From positions 206,428,001 to 206,492,000 of the forward strand of contig CM059582.1 of NCBI GenBank assembly GCA_030407085.1: a DNA stretch of 64,000 bases, read 5' to 3'. The notes under the pieces are model-generated. The model was not told where the DNA came from. It saw only the letters and a program-made list of their open reading frames with translations, and made no database searches. The stretch comes from Trichopria drosophilae. Lineage: Eukaryota; Arthropoda; Insecta; Hymenoptera; Diapriidae. The translations under genes and the position numbers were made by a program. Shown here one piece after another: positions 22,713 through 32,436 of the stretch. Each line of letters begins with the position of its first letter. Within the stretch, counting starts at the first letter, position 1.

Positions 22713-25313
22713 ATGGTTGAAAGCATTCCCAGACGAGGGTTAAGCTCCAGTAGCACCTACCGAGTTCGTGTTACCGAATTGGCCCAACGCAGGAAACCCA
22801 AATATCTTTCAGCGACAGTAACATTTCTGGACGATACGCAACATACCTTTCAAGTAGAACGAAAAGCTAAAGGTAAAGTACTTTTGGATTCTGTTTTTCG
22901 TCATTTGGAACTTGTCGAAAAGGAATATTTCGGACTACAATATGCCGATTGCGCCAGTTCGACCGATACAAACGTTATGCGGTGGTTGGATTCTAAAAAA
23001 TTGATAAAAAAACAAATACGAAGCGAAGGTTGTGAATTATTTTTCCGAGTAAAATTCTACATTTCGGATCCGAGTAAACTCCAGGAAGAATACACTAGAT
23101 ATCAAATATATTTACAAGTTCGTCGAGACATACTCGAAGGACGATTGGAGATGCCTCGCAGTACCGCCTGTCTAATCGCCAGTTACATAATTCAATCGGA
23201 ATTGGGCGATTACGAACCAGACGTCCACAGTCCAGGTTACTTGTCGCAGTTCCAACTATTTCCGGGCCAAAATGAAGAAATGGAGGAAACGATTACAGAA
23301 TTACACAGACTACACAAAGGACAACTTCCGGCAGATGCAGAATTTAATTTCTTGGATCATGCAAAGCGACTGGACATGTACGGAGTCGATCTTCACCTAG
23401 CTCGAGACGCAGCCCACAAAGAAGTGCAACTCGGAGTCACATCGGACGGTTTACTAATATTTCATAATAATATAAAAATTAATATATTATCCTGGTCAAA
23501 AATCGTGAAAATTTCGTTTAAACGAAAAGAATTTTTCGTTCAACTTCGACGAGAACAATCCGAATCGTACGATACACTTTTAGGATTCGATATGCGATCG
23601 TATCGAAGTTCGAAAACTTTATGGAAGTCTTGTATAGAACATTACACTTTCTTCCGATTACATTCCCCTAAAACACAACCCAGACGATTCCCTCTAACAT
23701 TGAGTAGCAGATTTATTTATTCCGGTCGAACAGAATTTCAAACTGTCGAAGACGGAAAGAATCGAGTTCGTATTAAGAAATCTTTTACTCGGTCCCCCAG
23801 TCGAAAGATTTCTAATTTGATAAGTAACGATAAAAAATCTATTAAATTTGGTCGATCGACAAGATCGTACGACAAAGTTCAATCGCTTGGGACGTGCGAA
23901 CCTCGACAGGCTTGGGTCCAACGAAACATTAGCGACGACGAAGGAGGATTTCTAAACCAACGAGAAGAATCCACCGCACTTCAATCTCAGGCCTTTCCTC
24001 TCGGGTTCGATTCAGAAATTATAAGTTACGCAGATGACGACGCAGTTGAAAATAGTAGCGACGACTTTGCAGACTGCGAAGATTCGAGTCAAAATGTTAA
24101 ATCTAACGATGATGTAGTTGTCAAATTGGTCCCGGACGATCAAGGTTGTTTCGGATTTAACGTCAAAGGCGGTTTAGAATTTAAATTACCAGTAATAATA
24201 TCCCGAGTAGTCCCGAACTCCCCTGCTGATCGATGCTATCCGAAATTAAACGTAGGCGATCAAGTTATCTGCATAAACGGCATTGACGTAACTGATATGC
24301 TTCACGATAATATCGTCAGTTTAATTCGTCAGTGTCACAAATCTGGTCGAAGTGAACTCTCGCTAACCGTACGGTCGAATCTTGTATATAATTCCGAAAA
24401 AGAACCATTTTTATACGTTCCAAACGAACAAGTAACAGCAGCTTCGGATGTTACCCAATCGATTATGTTGTTGGCAGATAAACTCGGTAGCGGAGCATTA
24501 GTTAATCAGTACGAACAACTTTATACGAGAAATCCAGAATTGTCGACTTTGGAATCGGGTAAATTTGAAAATAGAAATAAAAATAGATATCGAGATATTT
24601 CACCGTACGATATTACGAGGGTAATTTTATTAAACGGGGAAGATTATATTAATGCAAATTACATAAACATGGAAATACCAGGATCGGGGATTATTAATCG
24701 ATACATTGCTACGCAAGGACCGTTGTCGAATACGGTTGATGATTTTTGGCAAATGGTTTTCGAAGCGGGAAGTACACTGATAGTAATGCTGACTACTTTA
24801 ATGGAGTGCGGTAGAGTTAAGTGTAATCAATATTGGCCTAATCCTTTCGAGACGCTTACGTCTAGAAATTTGACTCTGACTTGCAAATCTGAAACTATCG
24901 AGGATACGGTAGTTTTGAGAGAATTTGAACTTTACGATGAAAATACGAACGAGAAGAGGGAAGTTAGTCATGTACAGTATTGTTCGTGGCCGGATCATGG
25001 AGTTCCGGACGATTGGATGAAATTTGTAACATTTACTCAAAGAATTCGAGCAGCTCGTACAGGACACGTTCAACCGGCAGTCGTTCACTGTTCGGCAGGA
25101 ATCGGGAGGACGGGAATGTTGATTTTAATGGAAACGGCTCTTTGTTTGATCGAAGCTAATCAACCGGTGTATCCTTTAGAAATCGTTCAGTTGATGAGAA
25201 ATCAACGAGCGATGATGATCCAAAATGTTAATCAATACAGATTTGTGTGCGAAGCAGTTTACGAATCGTACTGTAATGGCATTGTGAAACCTCTTCCGGA
25301 ATATTACAGTTGA
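22713..25313 (+). CDS. Ptpmeg: FERM-PDZ protein tyrosine phosphatase, PTPN4/Ptpmeg type
   Basis: An 866-residue non-receptor tyrosine phosphatase expected at the cytoplasmic face of the membrane. The FERM domain covers about residues 15-320 (LLDSVFRHLELVEKEYFGLQ; SDPSKLQEEYTRYQIYLQ; HTFFRL at its end). A basic, Ser-rich linker follows, then a PDZ domain at about 468-553 (the carboxylate-binding loop reads GCFGF) and the PTP domain at about 620-862. The active site is intact: HCSAGIGRTG with Cys793, the WPD-loop Asp761 and the Q-loop QNVNQYRF. Human PTPN4 is 926 aa and the same domains align in order, so this looks complete. The start is the first in-frame ATG, just before the FERM domain. Unusually, the whole coding region is one exon, while the other large genes here are cut into 4-10 exons. 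AATAAA signals lie near 25627. Family assignment is firm; orthology rather than a retrocopy is less certain. Confidence 0.93.
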   Translation: MVESIPRRGLSSSSTYRVRVTELAQRRKPKYLSATVTFLDDTQHTFQVERKAKGKVLLDSVFRHLELVEKEYFGLQYADCASSTDTNVMRWLDSKKLIKKQIRSEGCELFFRVKFYISDPSKLQEEYTRYQIYLQVRRDILEGRLEMPRSTACLIASYIIQSELGDYEPDVHSPGYLSQFQLFPGQNEEMEETITELHRLHKGQLPADAEFNFLDHAKRLDMYGVDLHLARDAAHKEVQLGVTSDGLLIFHNNIKINILSWSKIVKISFKRKEFFVQLRREQSESYDTLLGFDMRSYRSSKTLWKSCIEHYTFFRLHSPKTQPRRFPLTLSSRFIYSGRTEFQTVEDGKNRVRIKKSFTRSPSRKISNLISNDKKSIKFGRSTRSYDKVQSLGTCEPRQAWVQRNISDDEGGFLNQREESTALQSQAFPLGFDSEIISYADDDAVENSSDDFADCEDSSQNVKSNDDVVVKLVPDDQGCFGFNVKGGLEFKLPVIISRVVPNSPADRCYPKLNVGDQVICINGIDVTDMLHDNIVSLIRQCHKSGRSELSLTVRSNLVYNSEKEPFLYVPNEQVTAASDVTQSIMLLADKLGSGALVNQYEQLYTRNPELSTLESGKFENRNKNRYRDISPYDITRVILLNGEDYINANYINMEIPGSGIINRYIATQGPLSNTVDDFWQMVFEAGSTLIVMLTTLMECGRVKCNQYWPNPFETLTSRNLTLTCKSETIEDTVVLREFELYDENTNEKREVSHVQYCSWPDHGVPDDWMKFVTFTQRIRAARTGHVQPAVVHCSAGIGRTGMLILMETALCLIEANQPVYPLEIVQLMRNQRAMMIQNVNQYRFVCEAVYESYCNGIVKPLPEYYS

Positions 25314-25767
25314 ATTAACCCATGAAAAAGCATCAACCTTAACGACAGTATTATTAATAACTGTAATATAATCAAATTCGTAGGAATTAACGGAACATTA
25401 AATTAGAATTTCTTTAACAATGATGCCAACTTCCAAAAGTCTGTAAAAGAATGGACGAAATGTTGACCAAGGGATCAACTGTTCTGTGAACGTCCGCGAA
25501 CTATAACAAATTACAAATCCATTCAACTTCCAAAACTTCCTGAGGAATCTTCCAGCCTGACTAATCACAACTTGCAGCGTGATTTATTTAACGAAAGCAG
25601 TACATCAAATCAGTAATATCATTATAAATAAATTACAATGAATAAACAGATTAATTATAAAAAGTTGTTCTTTTCATTTAACCTCAATTCCCTAACTTTA
25701 TTGTGACCCATTCCAAATGGATCGATGTCTTTGATTCTTTTGTAACTCTAGGTTAGTGTTCTACATA
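25314..25767. other. 3' flank of the phosphatase gene
   Basis: Presumed 3' UTR with AATAAA at 25627-25632 and again near 25641, then intergenic sequence up to the miniature-element cluster. Confidence 0.5.
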
Positions 25768-26085
25768 CAGTAGTCCTTCCCTTATTCTAATTTGTCCAGT
25801 CAGCCAAGATAGCGGCCTTCTTCCCTTATTCTAATTTTCCCCTCTCCCCCACTACAGTACTCCTTCGCTTATTCTAATTTTTTCTCTTCTCCTATTCTAA
25901 TATTTCCCCTCACGCGTTCTCCCCACTTACGTGTGTTGACGTGTGGATTTTCTAAGTACAAATAACGGCGCATGCGCAACAAAAGAAAAAGGGACAAAGT
26001 GAAACTACAAATCTAAGTAGTGGGGGAGAGAAGAAGGCCGCCATCTTGCCTGACTGGACAAATTAGAATAAGGGAAGGACTACTG
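25768..26085. mobile_element. CAGTAG-ended miniature element M
   Basis: Terminal inverted repeats CAGTAGTCCTTCCCTTATTC at 25768 and its complement ending at 26085, flanked by TA on both sides (25766-25767 and 26086-26087). The inverted match continues through TCTAATTTGTCCAGTCAG. The motif CTTATTCTAATTT is repeated inside. There is no transposase. It is typical of pogo/Tc1-mariner MITEs. Another element (25855 onward) is nested in it. Confidence 0.85.
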
Positions 26086-26237
26086 TACTTAGATTTATAG
26101 TCTCACTTTTGTCTCTTTTTCTTTTATTGCGCATGCGCCGTTATTTGTATTTAGAAAATCCACAGGTGGGGAGAACGCGTGAGGGGAAATATTACAATAG
26201 GAGAAGAGAAAAAATTAGAATAAGGGAAGGAGTACTG
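25855..26237. mobile_element. Two inverted copies of miniature element N
   Basis: N1 (25855 to about 26021) starts CAGTACTCCTTCGCTTATTC and lies within element M. N2 (about 26088-26237) is its inverted complement, ending GAAGGAGTACTG at 26237 followed by TA. Both carry CGCATGCGC and AACGCGTGAGGGG-type sequence. The opposite terminal repeat is missing in each, so they are either half-elements or one rearranged insertion. Confidence 0.6.
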
Positions 26238-26333
26238 TACTTCAAATTTCATGGGACAAGTGTTTTTTATTTTAACCTAAAAATGTGTTTGAGGCTCTGT
26301 GGCGGTATAATGCCAAACTTTACTTCGAAAATG

Positions 26334-26548
26334 CAGTAGGACCTCTCATATTCTAATTAGTAAAGTTTTTCAAGATGGCGCCGACCTCTCTTATTCTAAT
26401 TTTCCCCTTTCCCCCACTTACTTTGCTTGCGAGCTTGTGATTCGTGGACAATATTTTTCGTTGACTTTTCGTGTGATAGTGGGAGAAGACTTGTGGGGGA
26501 ACGATTAGAATAAGAGAGGCTGGACAATTAGAATAAGAGGTCCTACTG
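26334..26548. mobile_element. CAGTAGGACC miniature element
   Basis: The ends CAGTAGGACCTCTCATATTC and GAATAAGAGGTCCTACTG are inverted, with TA on the right (26549-26550) and TG on the left. CTCTTATTCTAATT occurs twice at each end, spaced about 45 bp. A close relative is at 27378-27587. Confidence 0.85.
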
Positions 26549-26660
26549 TATTTCAAGATTTAAAATTCACATTTTTTTCAAATGGCCGCCATTTCGTCCC
26601 GTATTCTGTAATCGGGACGAAATTTAAAAAAAATGTGCGGAATTTCATCTACTTTAACTT

Positions 26661-27072
26661 CCCAGTAAACGAAAAGGGATTAAGGGCTTTTATCTTTTAT
26701 TCTTTTATTGAACATTCGGAATTGGCAATTTTCCAATTCCTTTATAGGAATTCACGCGTGAGAGATGTGAATTCCGTTGAATTCTGATACACAACTTTTT
26801 ATTCCGCGCATTTCCATTGAATTCCCTAACCTAACCTAAAATAATATGGATTCCTTGGAACTGTCAGGAATTAAAATTGTAATTTTTTATTCCGCGCAAT
26901 TCCATTCAATTCCCTAACCTAACCTATAATGTTTACATCAATATTCTCAGGGATTCCTTGGAATTCGTGGGAATTGCAAATTTAACTTTTCTATTCCAGT
27001 GAATTCCATCCAATACCTTCAATAAAGGGATTCAACGGAATTCAAAATTCCAATCCCTTTCCGTTTGCTGGG
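26661..27072. mobile_element. CCCAGTAAACG inverted-repeat element in repeat G
   Basis: Ends CCCAGTAAACGAAAAGGGAT and the complement of ATCCCTTTCCGTTTGCTGGG (complete to 27072). Compared with the uninterrupted repeat G at 31590-31610, the insertion duplicated about 2 bp (TT). The interior is built of degenerate GGAATTC/GGGATTC repeats and CCTAACCTAACC stretches. Related ends are found at 28604-30465, 44100-44876 and 51669-52130. Confidence 0.82.
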
Positions 27073-27338
27073 TTGTCTCTGCCACATTTTGAATTACTTC
27101 AAAAATAGTCGAGATAAATGAAAATAATTAAAAAAAGTTTTTGTTTTCAAAATGGAATTTCTAAAAAAGGCCATCTTCGATTTCCGCCAAATTTGGATAT
27201 GTTTTTCAAGACTATGAGCTATCTTTCTATTAAATTTCAATATGCCAACTTGCTTCTTTTCGGAGATATGGTCAGACAAAGATAACCGCGATTTTTTACA
27301 AGTTTTAGCCCCAGACATGCCGCAAATAAGTTCCACTA

Positions 27339-27811
27339 CAGTATGCCCCGCCCTAAGTTATAACGCCCAAAGTTTTACAATGAGACCTCTCTTATTCTAA
27401 CTAGAAAAGTTTTTCAAGGTGGCGCTGACCTTTCTTATTCTAATTTTCCCCTTACCCCCACTCACGAGCTTGTGTACGTATCGATATTAGCGTCTCTGGA
27501 AGGGGAAGACTTGAGCAGAAGCGATTAGAATAAGACAGGCTGCATAATTAGAATGAGAAGGGTAATTAGAATAGAGAGGTACTACTGTATGTATATCCAA
27601 AGTTATACATTTTGCTTGTCCAAAGCTATACCACTCTCTTCCTCTCCTTCCCCCACCACATTGTTTCGCTGAGCCACAGTCACACACAGAAGCACTCATT
27701 GCACGCGTATAAACAGGGTTACGGAAGTGGGGATAGTGAGGGGCTATAACATTGGATAAACTTCCGCCGTTTTGAAGGAACCGACGGTATAACTTAGGAT
27801 GGGGACTACTG
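27339..27811. mobile_element. CAGTA miniature element H in repeat G
   Basis: Terminal repeats CAGTATGCCCCGCCCTAAGT and the complement of CAGTAGTCCCCATCCTAAGT, ending at 27811, flanked by TA (27337-27338 and 27812-27813). The empty site CCACTATTCTC, with a single TA, is visible in the other repeat G copy near 31320. The motif CCAAAG(T/C)TATAC is repeated inside. A relative is at 53077-53436. Another element is nested at 27378-27587. Confidence 0.88.
27378..27587. mobile_element. Miniature element nested in element H
   Basis: Ends CAATGAGACCTCTCTTATTC and a right end complementary to CAGTAGTACCTCTCTATTC, with TA on both sides. Same family as 26334-26548. The repeated motif is CTTATTCTAA. Confidence 0.75.
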
Positions 27812-27865
27812 TATTCTCATATATGACGACTCTAACCTTTGAATTTGCAGAATATTTACTTAACC

Positions 27866-28440
27866 CTTCCGCTGTGAAGACCGAAAACTCGAAAGTGGAC
27901 TGAAAATGTTACGATGTTTCCGGCCGATTTGAAATTTGTGTAGATATGGATGTTTATGTTTTCGAAGACGCTGATTACGAATTGGGAGTCCATTTTCAAT
28001 CATTCAAAATGGCGGATCCAATATGACCGACATTTTTTTTTTAAATTCAAACCGCCATATTGAATTTTCTGTTTAAAGTTTTAAAAATTTGTTATCAAAT
28101 TTAGATTCAGCGATTGAATAGACCCAATAAAAAACCTAAATCTGGTGTAAATCTGTTTCTTTATTCTCTATTTATTCATTCTTTTATATAATTATGTGTA
28201 TAATAAAAATTGCTTAAAAATTGTTTGATTTTGAGCGGCCATATTGGATTTTACGTGTAGAATTTTCACGTAGTCCACATCTTGATAGACAGCTTTTTTA
28301 TGAACAGCAGTAAATCTGGATATTTTCTGGACCTTCAGAACTACAAATACTGATTGTTCAAGTGAATCTGACAATAAAAATATTTATTTACCACATTATA
28401 CAATTACAGTAGAACTTCACTTTATTGTCCTACTCGGGCT
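27866..28440. repeat. Half element with family Q unit, then unannotated sequence
   Basis: Begins with TTAACCCTTCCGCTGTG (27862-27878), an end resembling the piggyBac-type termini. A Q unit at about 27955-28025 (GCTGATTACGAA to AAATGGCGGATCCAATATG) and an inverted half at 28050-28110 follow. No second terminus is found. 28110-28407 shows nothing. A lone CAGTAGAACTTCACTTTATT end starts at 28409 without a partner. Confidence 0.5.
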
Positions 28441-28603
28441 TCTGCCTTTCACTTTGTTGTTCGATAAATGCGCATCGTTTCTTGCGCACCTTCCAGTCTA
28501 CCGTCTATCACAATAGGCACAACACTGGAATTACGAAAGAGGGAAGAAGGACTAACCTTACCTGCGCTAAATACGTGAAGGGAATCTCGCTTATTACACT
28601 ATG

Positions 28604-30465
28604 CCCAACAAACGAAAAAGAATAAGATCGAATTCAGAAATTACGTTTCCAATCCTGTTTCTTGACGTTTTGAATTGAGAAACGCTACAACATAATTCGA
28701 AGTTCATCGATTTAATACTTTCACGTGGATCTCCGAATGTTTGAATTCGGGAAAATTCGTTTTAATGCGTCGACTTTATTATATATATTTGCATATATCC
28801 ATGAAAAACATTGTTTACTTTCACATACATTATTATTACTTAGTTCCGGTGAAATTGATTACATTTTAATTCGTGTTTGCATGTAAACAGACTGCTAGTC
28901 ATTATTTTTTAGGTTATGTTGGTGTTCTATTCACGTATCATATCGAATTTTCAATTTCAATTTCAATTTCAATTTATTCAGGATAGAGTACATAATATTA
29001 CATAATATAATAATATAGTACAGAGTAACAGCTGACTAATGTCGGCCGTCCACTAAAGTGCAGAATAAAGCACTTGCGCGTGGTCCCGAATACAATTTTT
29101 GTTGATTTTAAAGTTAATACATATTAGTTACACACTTAATATATATATAAATAAAAAGCCAGTGTATAAATATAAAATAAATATAATTATAAAAGTAAAG
29201 TAAATCCGTTGCGTAGAAACAATTTATAGATTTAAAATTAAATTTGCATTACTATAGTTCAGATATTAATTTATGGAATTCCTGTCTGTGGGTGCTTAGT
29301 ATCCAGTTTTTTATAATCCTTTTAAGTAAAATTTTGTTGTTAGAAGATTGAGTTGTTAAACTATTCTTTATTTTTAAAGGTAACATATTAAATAGTTTTG
29401 TTGCTACGTAATCTTGCGTTCTTTTTGAAATGGACTTATTTTTTTTAATAATTTGGATAGTCTGAGTTCTAGAGTTAATTTTACATTCGTCTTTAAATCG
29501 TTTAATGTTCACCAGTAGAACCGTTTTACAGTATAATTGACGTATATCTAAGATTTGGAGTGATTTAAATAGTTCATCAGAAGAATCAGTATATTTCTTA
29601 AACATAATTATTTTCAATATTCTGTTTTGTAGGATTTGTAAAGGTTTGATTGTATTGGCATAAGCACATCCCCACGCCAGGATTCCATATCCTGCTATAG
29701 ACGCAAACAATGCGTGATATACACTAAGTAGTTGTTTTATATTTAGATAATTACGGATACGCTTAAATATAAATAGCATCTTTCTACTTAATTTCACTAC
29801 ATTATTTAAGTGGTCTTTCCATTTAAGGTTCGCATCAATAGTAACACCTAGATATTTAGTTTTAAACACTCTTGCTACGTCCTCATTCCTATAGGTCTGT
29901 AATTGAAAGTGATTTGGCACACTATCTTTATAACATCCGAAGAGAACAAAGTTGGTTTTATGTAAATTTAAAGATAGCCCGTTATCGTCAATCCATTTTA
30001 TAACTGAATTCAATTTAGATTCCGCCGTAACTTTCAAACAATCCCTATCTCGTTCTCTGCATAGTATTGCAGTGTCGTCTGCGAAGGATATTATGTTCCC
30101 GTCAGGAAGAACATGTAGCAAGTCGTTTATAAATGTAATAAAAAGTAAAGGACCTAGTATAGTCCCTTGTGGAACTCCGCTTTTGACCCTTTCCTTTGAG
30201 CTAATTTCGTTTCCTATTTTTACTCTTTGTGTTCTGTTCATTAAATAACTTTCGAGTAGCTTATAAGGCACGCCTCTTATACCATATTTATATAATTTCT
30301 CCAGTAAGATGTTGTGATTTACTTTGTCAAAAGCTTTCGCCAAATCGAGAAAAATAGCGAGGGCTGGTAGATTTATTAATTAGAACGAAAGAATTTTATT
30401 GAAAATGGCCGAGAAACCGAAATAAAACGTATTTAATTGGTTTTAATTCTTTTTCGTTTGTTGCG
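28604..30465. mobile_element. CCCAACAAACGAAAAAG element split by a LINE
   Basis: The left segment (28604 to about 28945) and the right segment (about 30362-30465) together are the inverted complement of the intact element at 51669-52130. They share CCCAACAAACGAAAAAGAAT, CAATGTTTACTTTCACAT and GAGAAACCGAAATAAAACGT. The right terminus has decayed from GGG to GCG. A minus-strand LINE occupies the gap. The element has no transposase. Confidence 0.8.
28945..30361 (-). pseudogene. 5'-truncated LINE with intact RT core
   Basis: A minus-strand open frame from 30361 to 29252 (about 370 codons) encodes the central and C-terminal reverse transcriptase: an AKAFDKVNHNILLEKLYK-like start, GVPQGTILGPLLF, an intact FADD box near 30085, LSLNLHKTNF and TKYLGVTIDANLKW. 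There is no internal stop. The first part of the ORF and the endonuclease are missing because the copy starts within the RT domain. The 3' UTR ends in a tail of ATTGAA repeats (28950-28975). It is the least decayed LINE reading frame in the window, but truncation makes it non-autonomous. Confidence 0.87.
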
Positions 30466-30473
30466 TGATCAAC

Positions 30474-30585
30474 ACCCTGCAACCACAAAAGTAACAGCTA
30501 TGTAACAACTACGTAACATTTATGTAACAACGTAACAATTACGTAAATATTATATAACTGTTACTTTCCGTGTTTGCAGGGCACC
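30474..30585. repeat. TGCAAACAC palindromic repeat, copy 1
   Basis: Ends CTGCAACCACAAAAGTAACA and GTTACTTTCCGTGTTTGCAG are inverted. Between them are several TATGTAAC/GTTACGTA words. Other copies are at 31088-31190, 42190-42285 and 48826-49193. It probably represents a roughly 100-bp foldback element. Confidence 0.75.
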
Positions 30586-30916
30586 GACAATTCAGAGATG
30601 CGCATAAACTTTTCTGGCGTATTTTTGTGCGCTGAATCCAAATCCGTTTACAGAATTTTTCCATCGCCCTCCATTTTCGAGATATCCGCCATTTTATATT
30701 TTTTCAAAATTCGTTTCGTCCGAAAATTTTTTTTCTGCAATAGAAGATGATAATTAAACGTAAGACCTCCCATTTTACGCACAATTACTTCCAGAATACG
30801 TGTGAATTTTTCCATATAAAAAAAACAGTAATTCTTAGTATTATCAGTGAAAAACTTTCAAAAACCACTAAAAAAGATAAAAATTGACGTATTTTTAGGA
30901 TAAAAAATGCGTTTAA

Positions 30917-31276
30917 CCCTTCGAGACACGAATTTTTCTTTTCGTCCAATTAACTCAAAACTTGATATTGGGGGGTTTTCGGGGTCGCTGATTACGAATC
31001 CGTTGTCAGATTTTCGAAATTAAAATTGGCGAATCCAATTTTAAATTATTCCAAACTTTTTCTTACTTTTGTACGCCCAAAGACCTCCAACCCTGCAAAC
31101 ACAAAAGTAACAGTTATGTAACAACTATGTAACAATGTAACCATTACGTAAATAGTACATAACTGTTACTTTCCATGTTTGCACTGACGACGGATTCGTA
31201 ATCAGCAACCCTGAAAACACCCGAGTAACATGTTTGGAGTTAATTGGACGAAAAGAAAAATTCGTGGCTCAAAGAG
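30917..31276. mobile_element. TTAA-flanked element with inverted repeats of about 45 bp
   Basis: TTAA at 30913-30916 and 31277-31280 flanks termini CCCTTCGAGACACGAATTTT and the complement of CTCTTTGAGCCACGAATTTT. The inverted match continues through TCTTTTCGTCCAATTAACTC and the family-Q motif GCTGATTACGAA. A TGCAAACAC palindrome (31088-31190) is nested inside. The TTAA duplication and CCCTT end suggest a piggyBac-type MITE. Confidence 0.82.
31088..31190. repeat. TGCAAACAC palindromic repeat, copy 2
   Basis: Ends CCTGCAAACACAAAAGTAAC and GTTACTTTCCATGTTTGCA. Inserted within the TTAA-flanked element 30917-31276. Confidence 0.75.
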
Positions 31277-31280
31277 TTAA

Positions 31281-31690
31281 GCAAATATTCTGCAAATTCA
31301 AAGGTTAGAGTCGTCGTATGAGAATAGTGGATCATATTTGCGCGGCATATATGCCAAAACTTGTAAAAAATCGCGGTTATCTTTGTATGGCCATATCTCC
31401 GAAAAGAAGTAAGTTAGCATATTGAAATTTAGTAGAAAGATAGCTGATACAGTTTTAAAAAACATATCCAAATTTTGCGGAAATGAAAGATGACCTTTTT
31501 TCAAAATTCTATTTTGAGAAAAAAAACTTATTTTTAGTTATTTCCATTTACCTCGACGATTTTTTAAGTAATTCAAAATGTGGCAGAGCCAAGTTAATGT
31601 TGATGAAATTCCGCACATTTTACACAAAAATTCGTTTCAATTGGATAATGTGGGACAAAATGGCGACCATTTGAAAAAAATGTGAATTTT
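31281..31690 (+). repeat. Repeat G copy 2 (uninterrupted)
   Basis: Uninterrupted partner of the minus-strand copy at 26553-27862. It supplies the pre-insertion sequence for the elements at 26661-27072 and 27339-27811. No coding content is recognised. Confidence 0.78.
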
Positions 31691-31698
31691 TCAAGGTA

Positions 31699-32092
31699 CA
31701 GTAGTCTCTGTCCTAATCTAACCTGTCCAATTCTAATCGCTGTCCTATTCTAACAGGAATTTTCTGCCCTATTCTAACTTTCCCCTTGTTTCTATCTCCC
31801 CACCAAAGTGCATGCGGAATATGCGTGTGTTTACATATACACATAGATGGCTTTGTGCACATGCATGTATATACATATATACATCGCGGTAAAGTTACGT
31901 AACCTCAAATGTATCTCCAACTTCGAGCAGCAAAACCTATAACTTTCAAAGTGCGTATAACACAGCATGCGCATGCGCGAAAATGTAGGGGAAGATCAAA
32001 ATGCGTCTTTAGTGAGGCAGTAGCCACTTAGAATAGGACAGCGCGCCGCCATTTTCTTAAAACTAAATATTAAAATAGGACAGAGACTACTG
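31699..32092. mobile_element. CAGTAGTCTC miniature element L
   Basis: Ends CAGTAGTCTCTGTCCTAATC and the complement of CAGTAGTCTCTGTCCTATTT. TA is on the left (31697-31698) and TG on the right. The motif CCTATTCTAAC or a variant occurs about four times near the left end. ATGCGCATGCGC-type sequence and CATATA runs lie inside. No transposase. Confidence 0.85.
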
Positions 32093-32436
32093 TGTATATA
32101 TATTTAGTTCTAGTGAAAACCTAGTAAAAATCAACCAATCAAAAACTATCTTCTTAAGAACCAATCGGAGCGAAGTTTATGAATGTTATCCAAAAGTTAA
32201 CTTTCTGAAGTCAATGTTTAGTCTGGTGATGTCTAGGAATATACATGCTGCACCCTCATGTACCCAGAGTCCTCTGCAGTCTGACGGGTCAAGTCAAGCG
32301 TAATTAACCTTACTTTTTTGACATTTCTAAAAATTCATCAGTTCATCACTGTGACAGTTCATCGTGCATCATTGACCAACAGTCTCTTTGCTTTTTAAAA
32401 TTCTGATAATTCTCTGTATTAATCGAAATCTAAACA

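Larger units (their letters stand above)
26553..27862 (-). repeat. Repeat G copy 1, carrying two insertions
   Basis: Segments 26553-26660, 27073-27338 and 27812-27862 match the minus strand of 31281-31690 in order (for example TGCCACATTTTGAATTACTT and AAAGATAACCGCGATTTTTT). The two gaps are filled by an inverted-repeat element and by nested miniature elements. Both copies of G stop next to a TTAA followed by a CCCTT- or CTCTT-type terminus. G has no coding frame and its nature is unknown. Confidence 0.8.
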
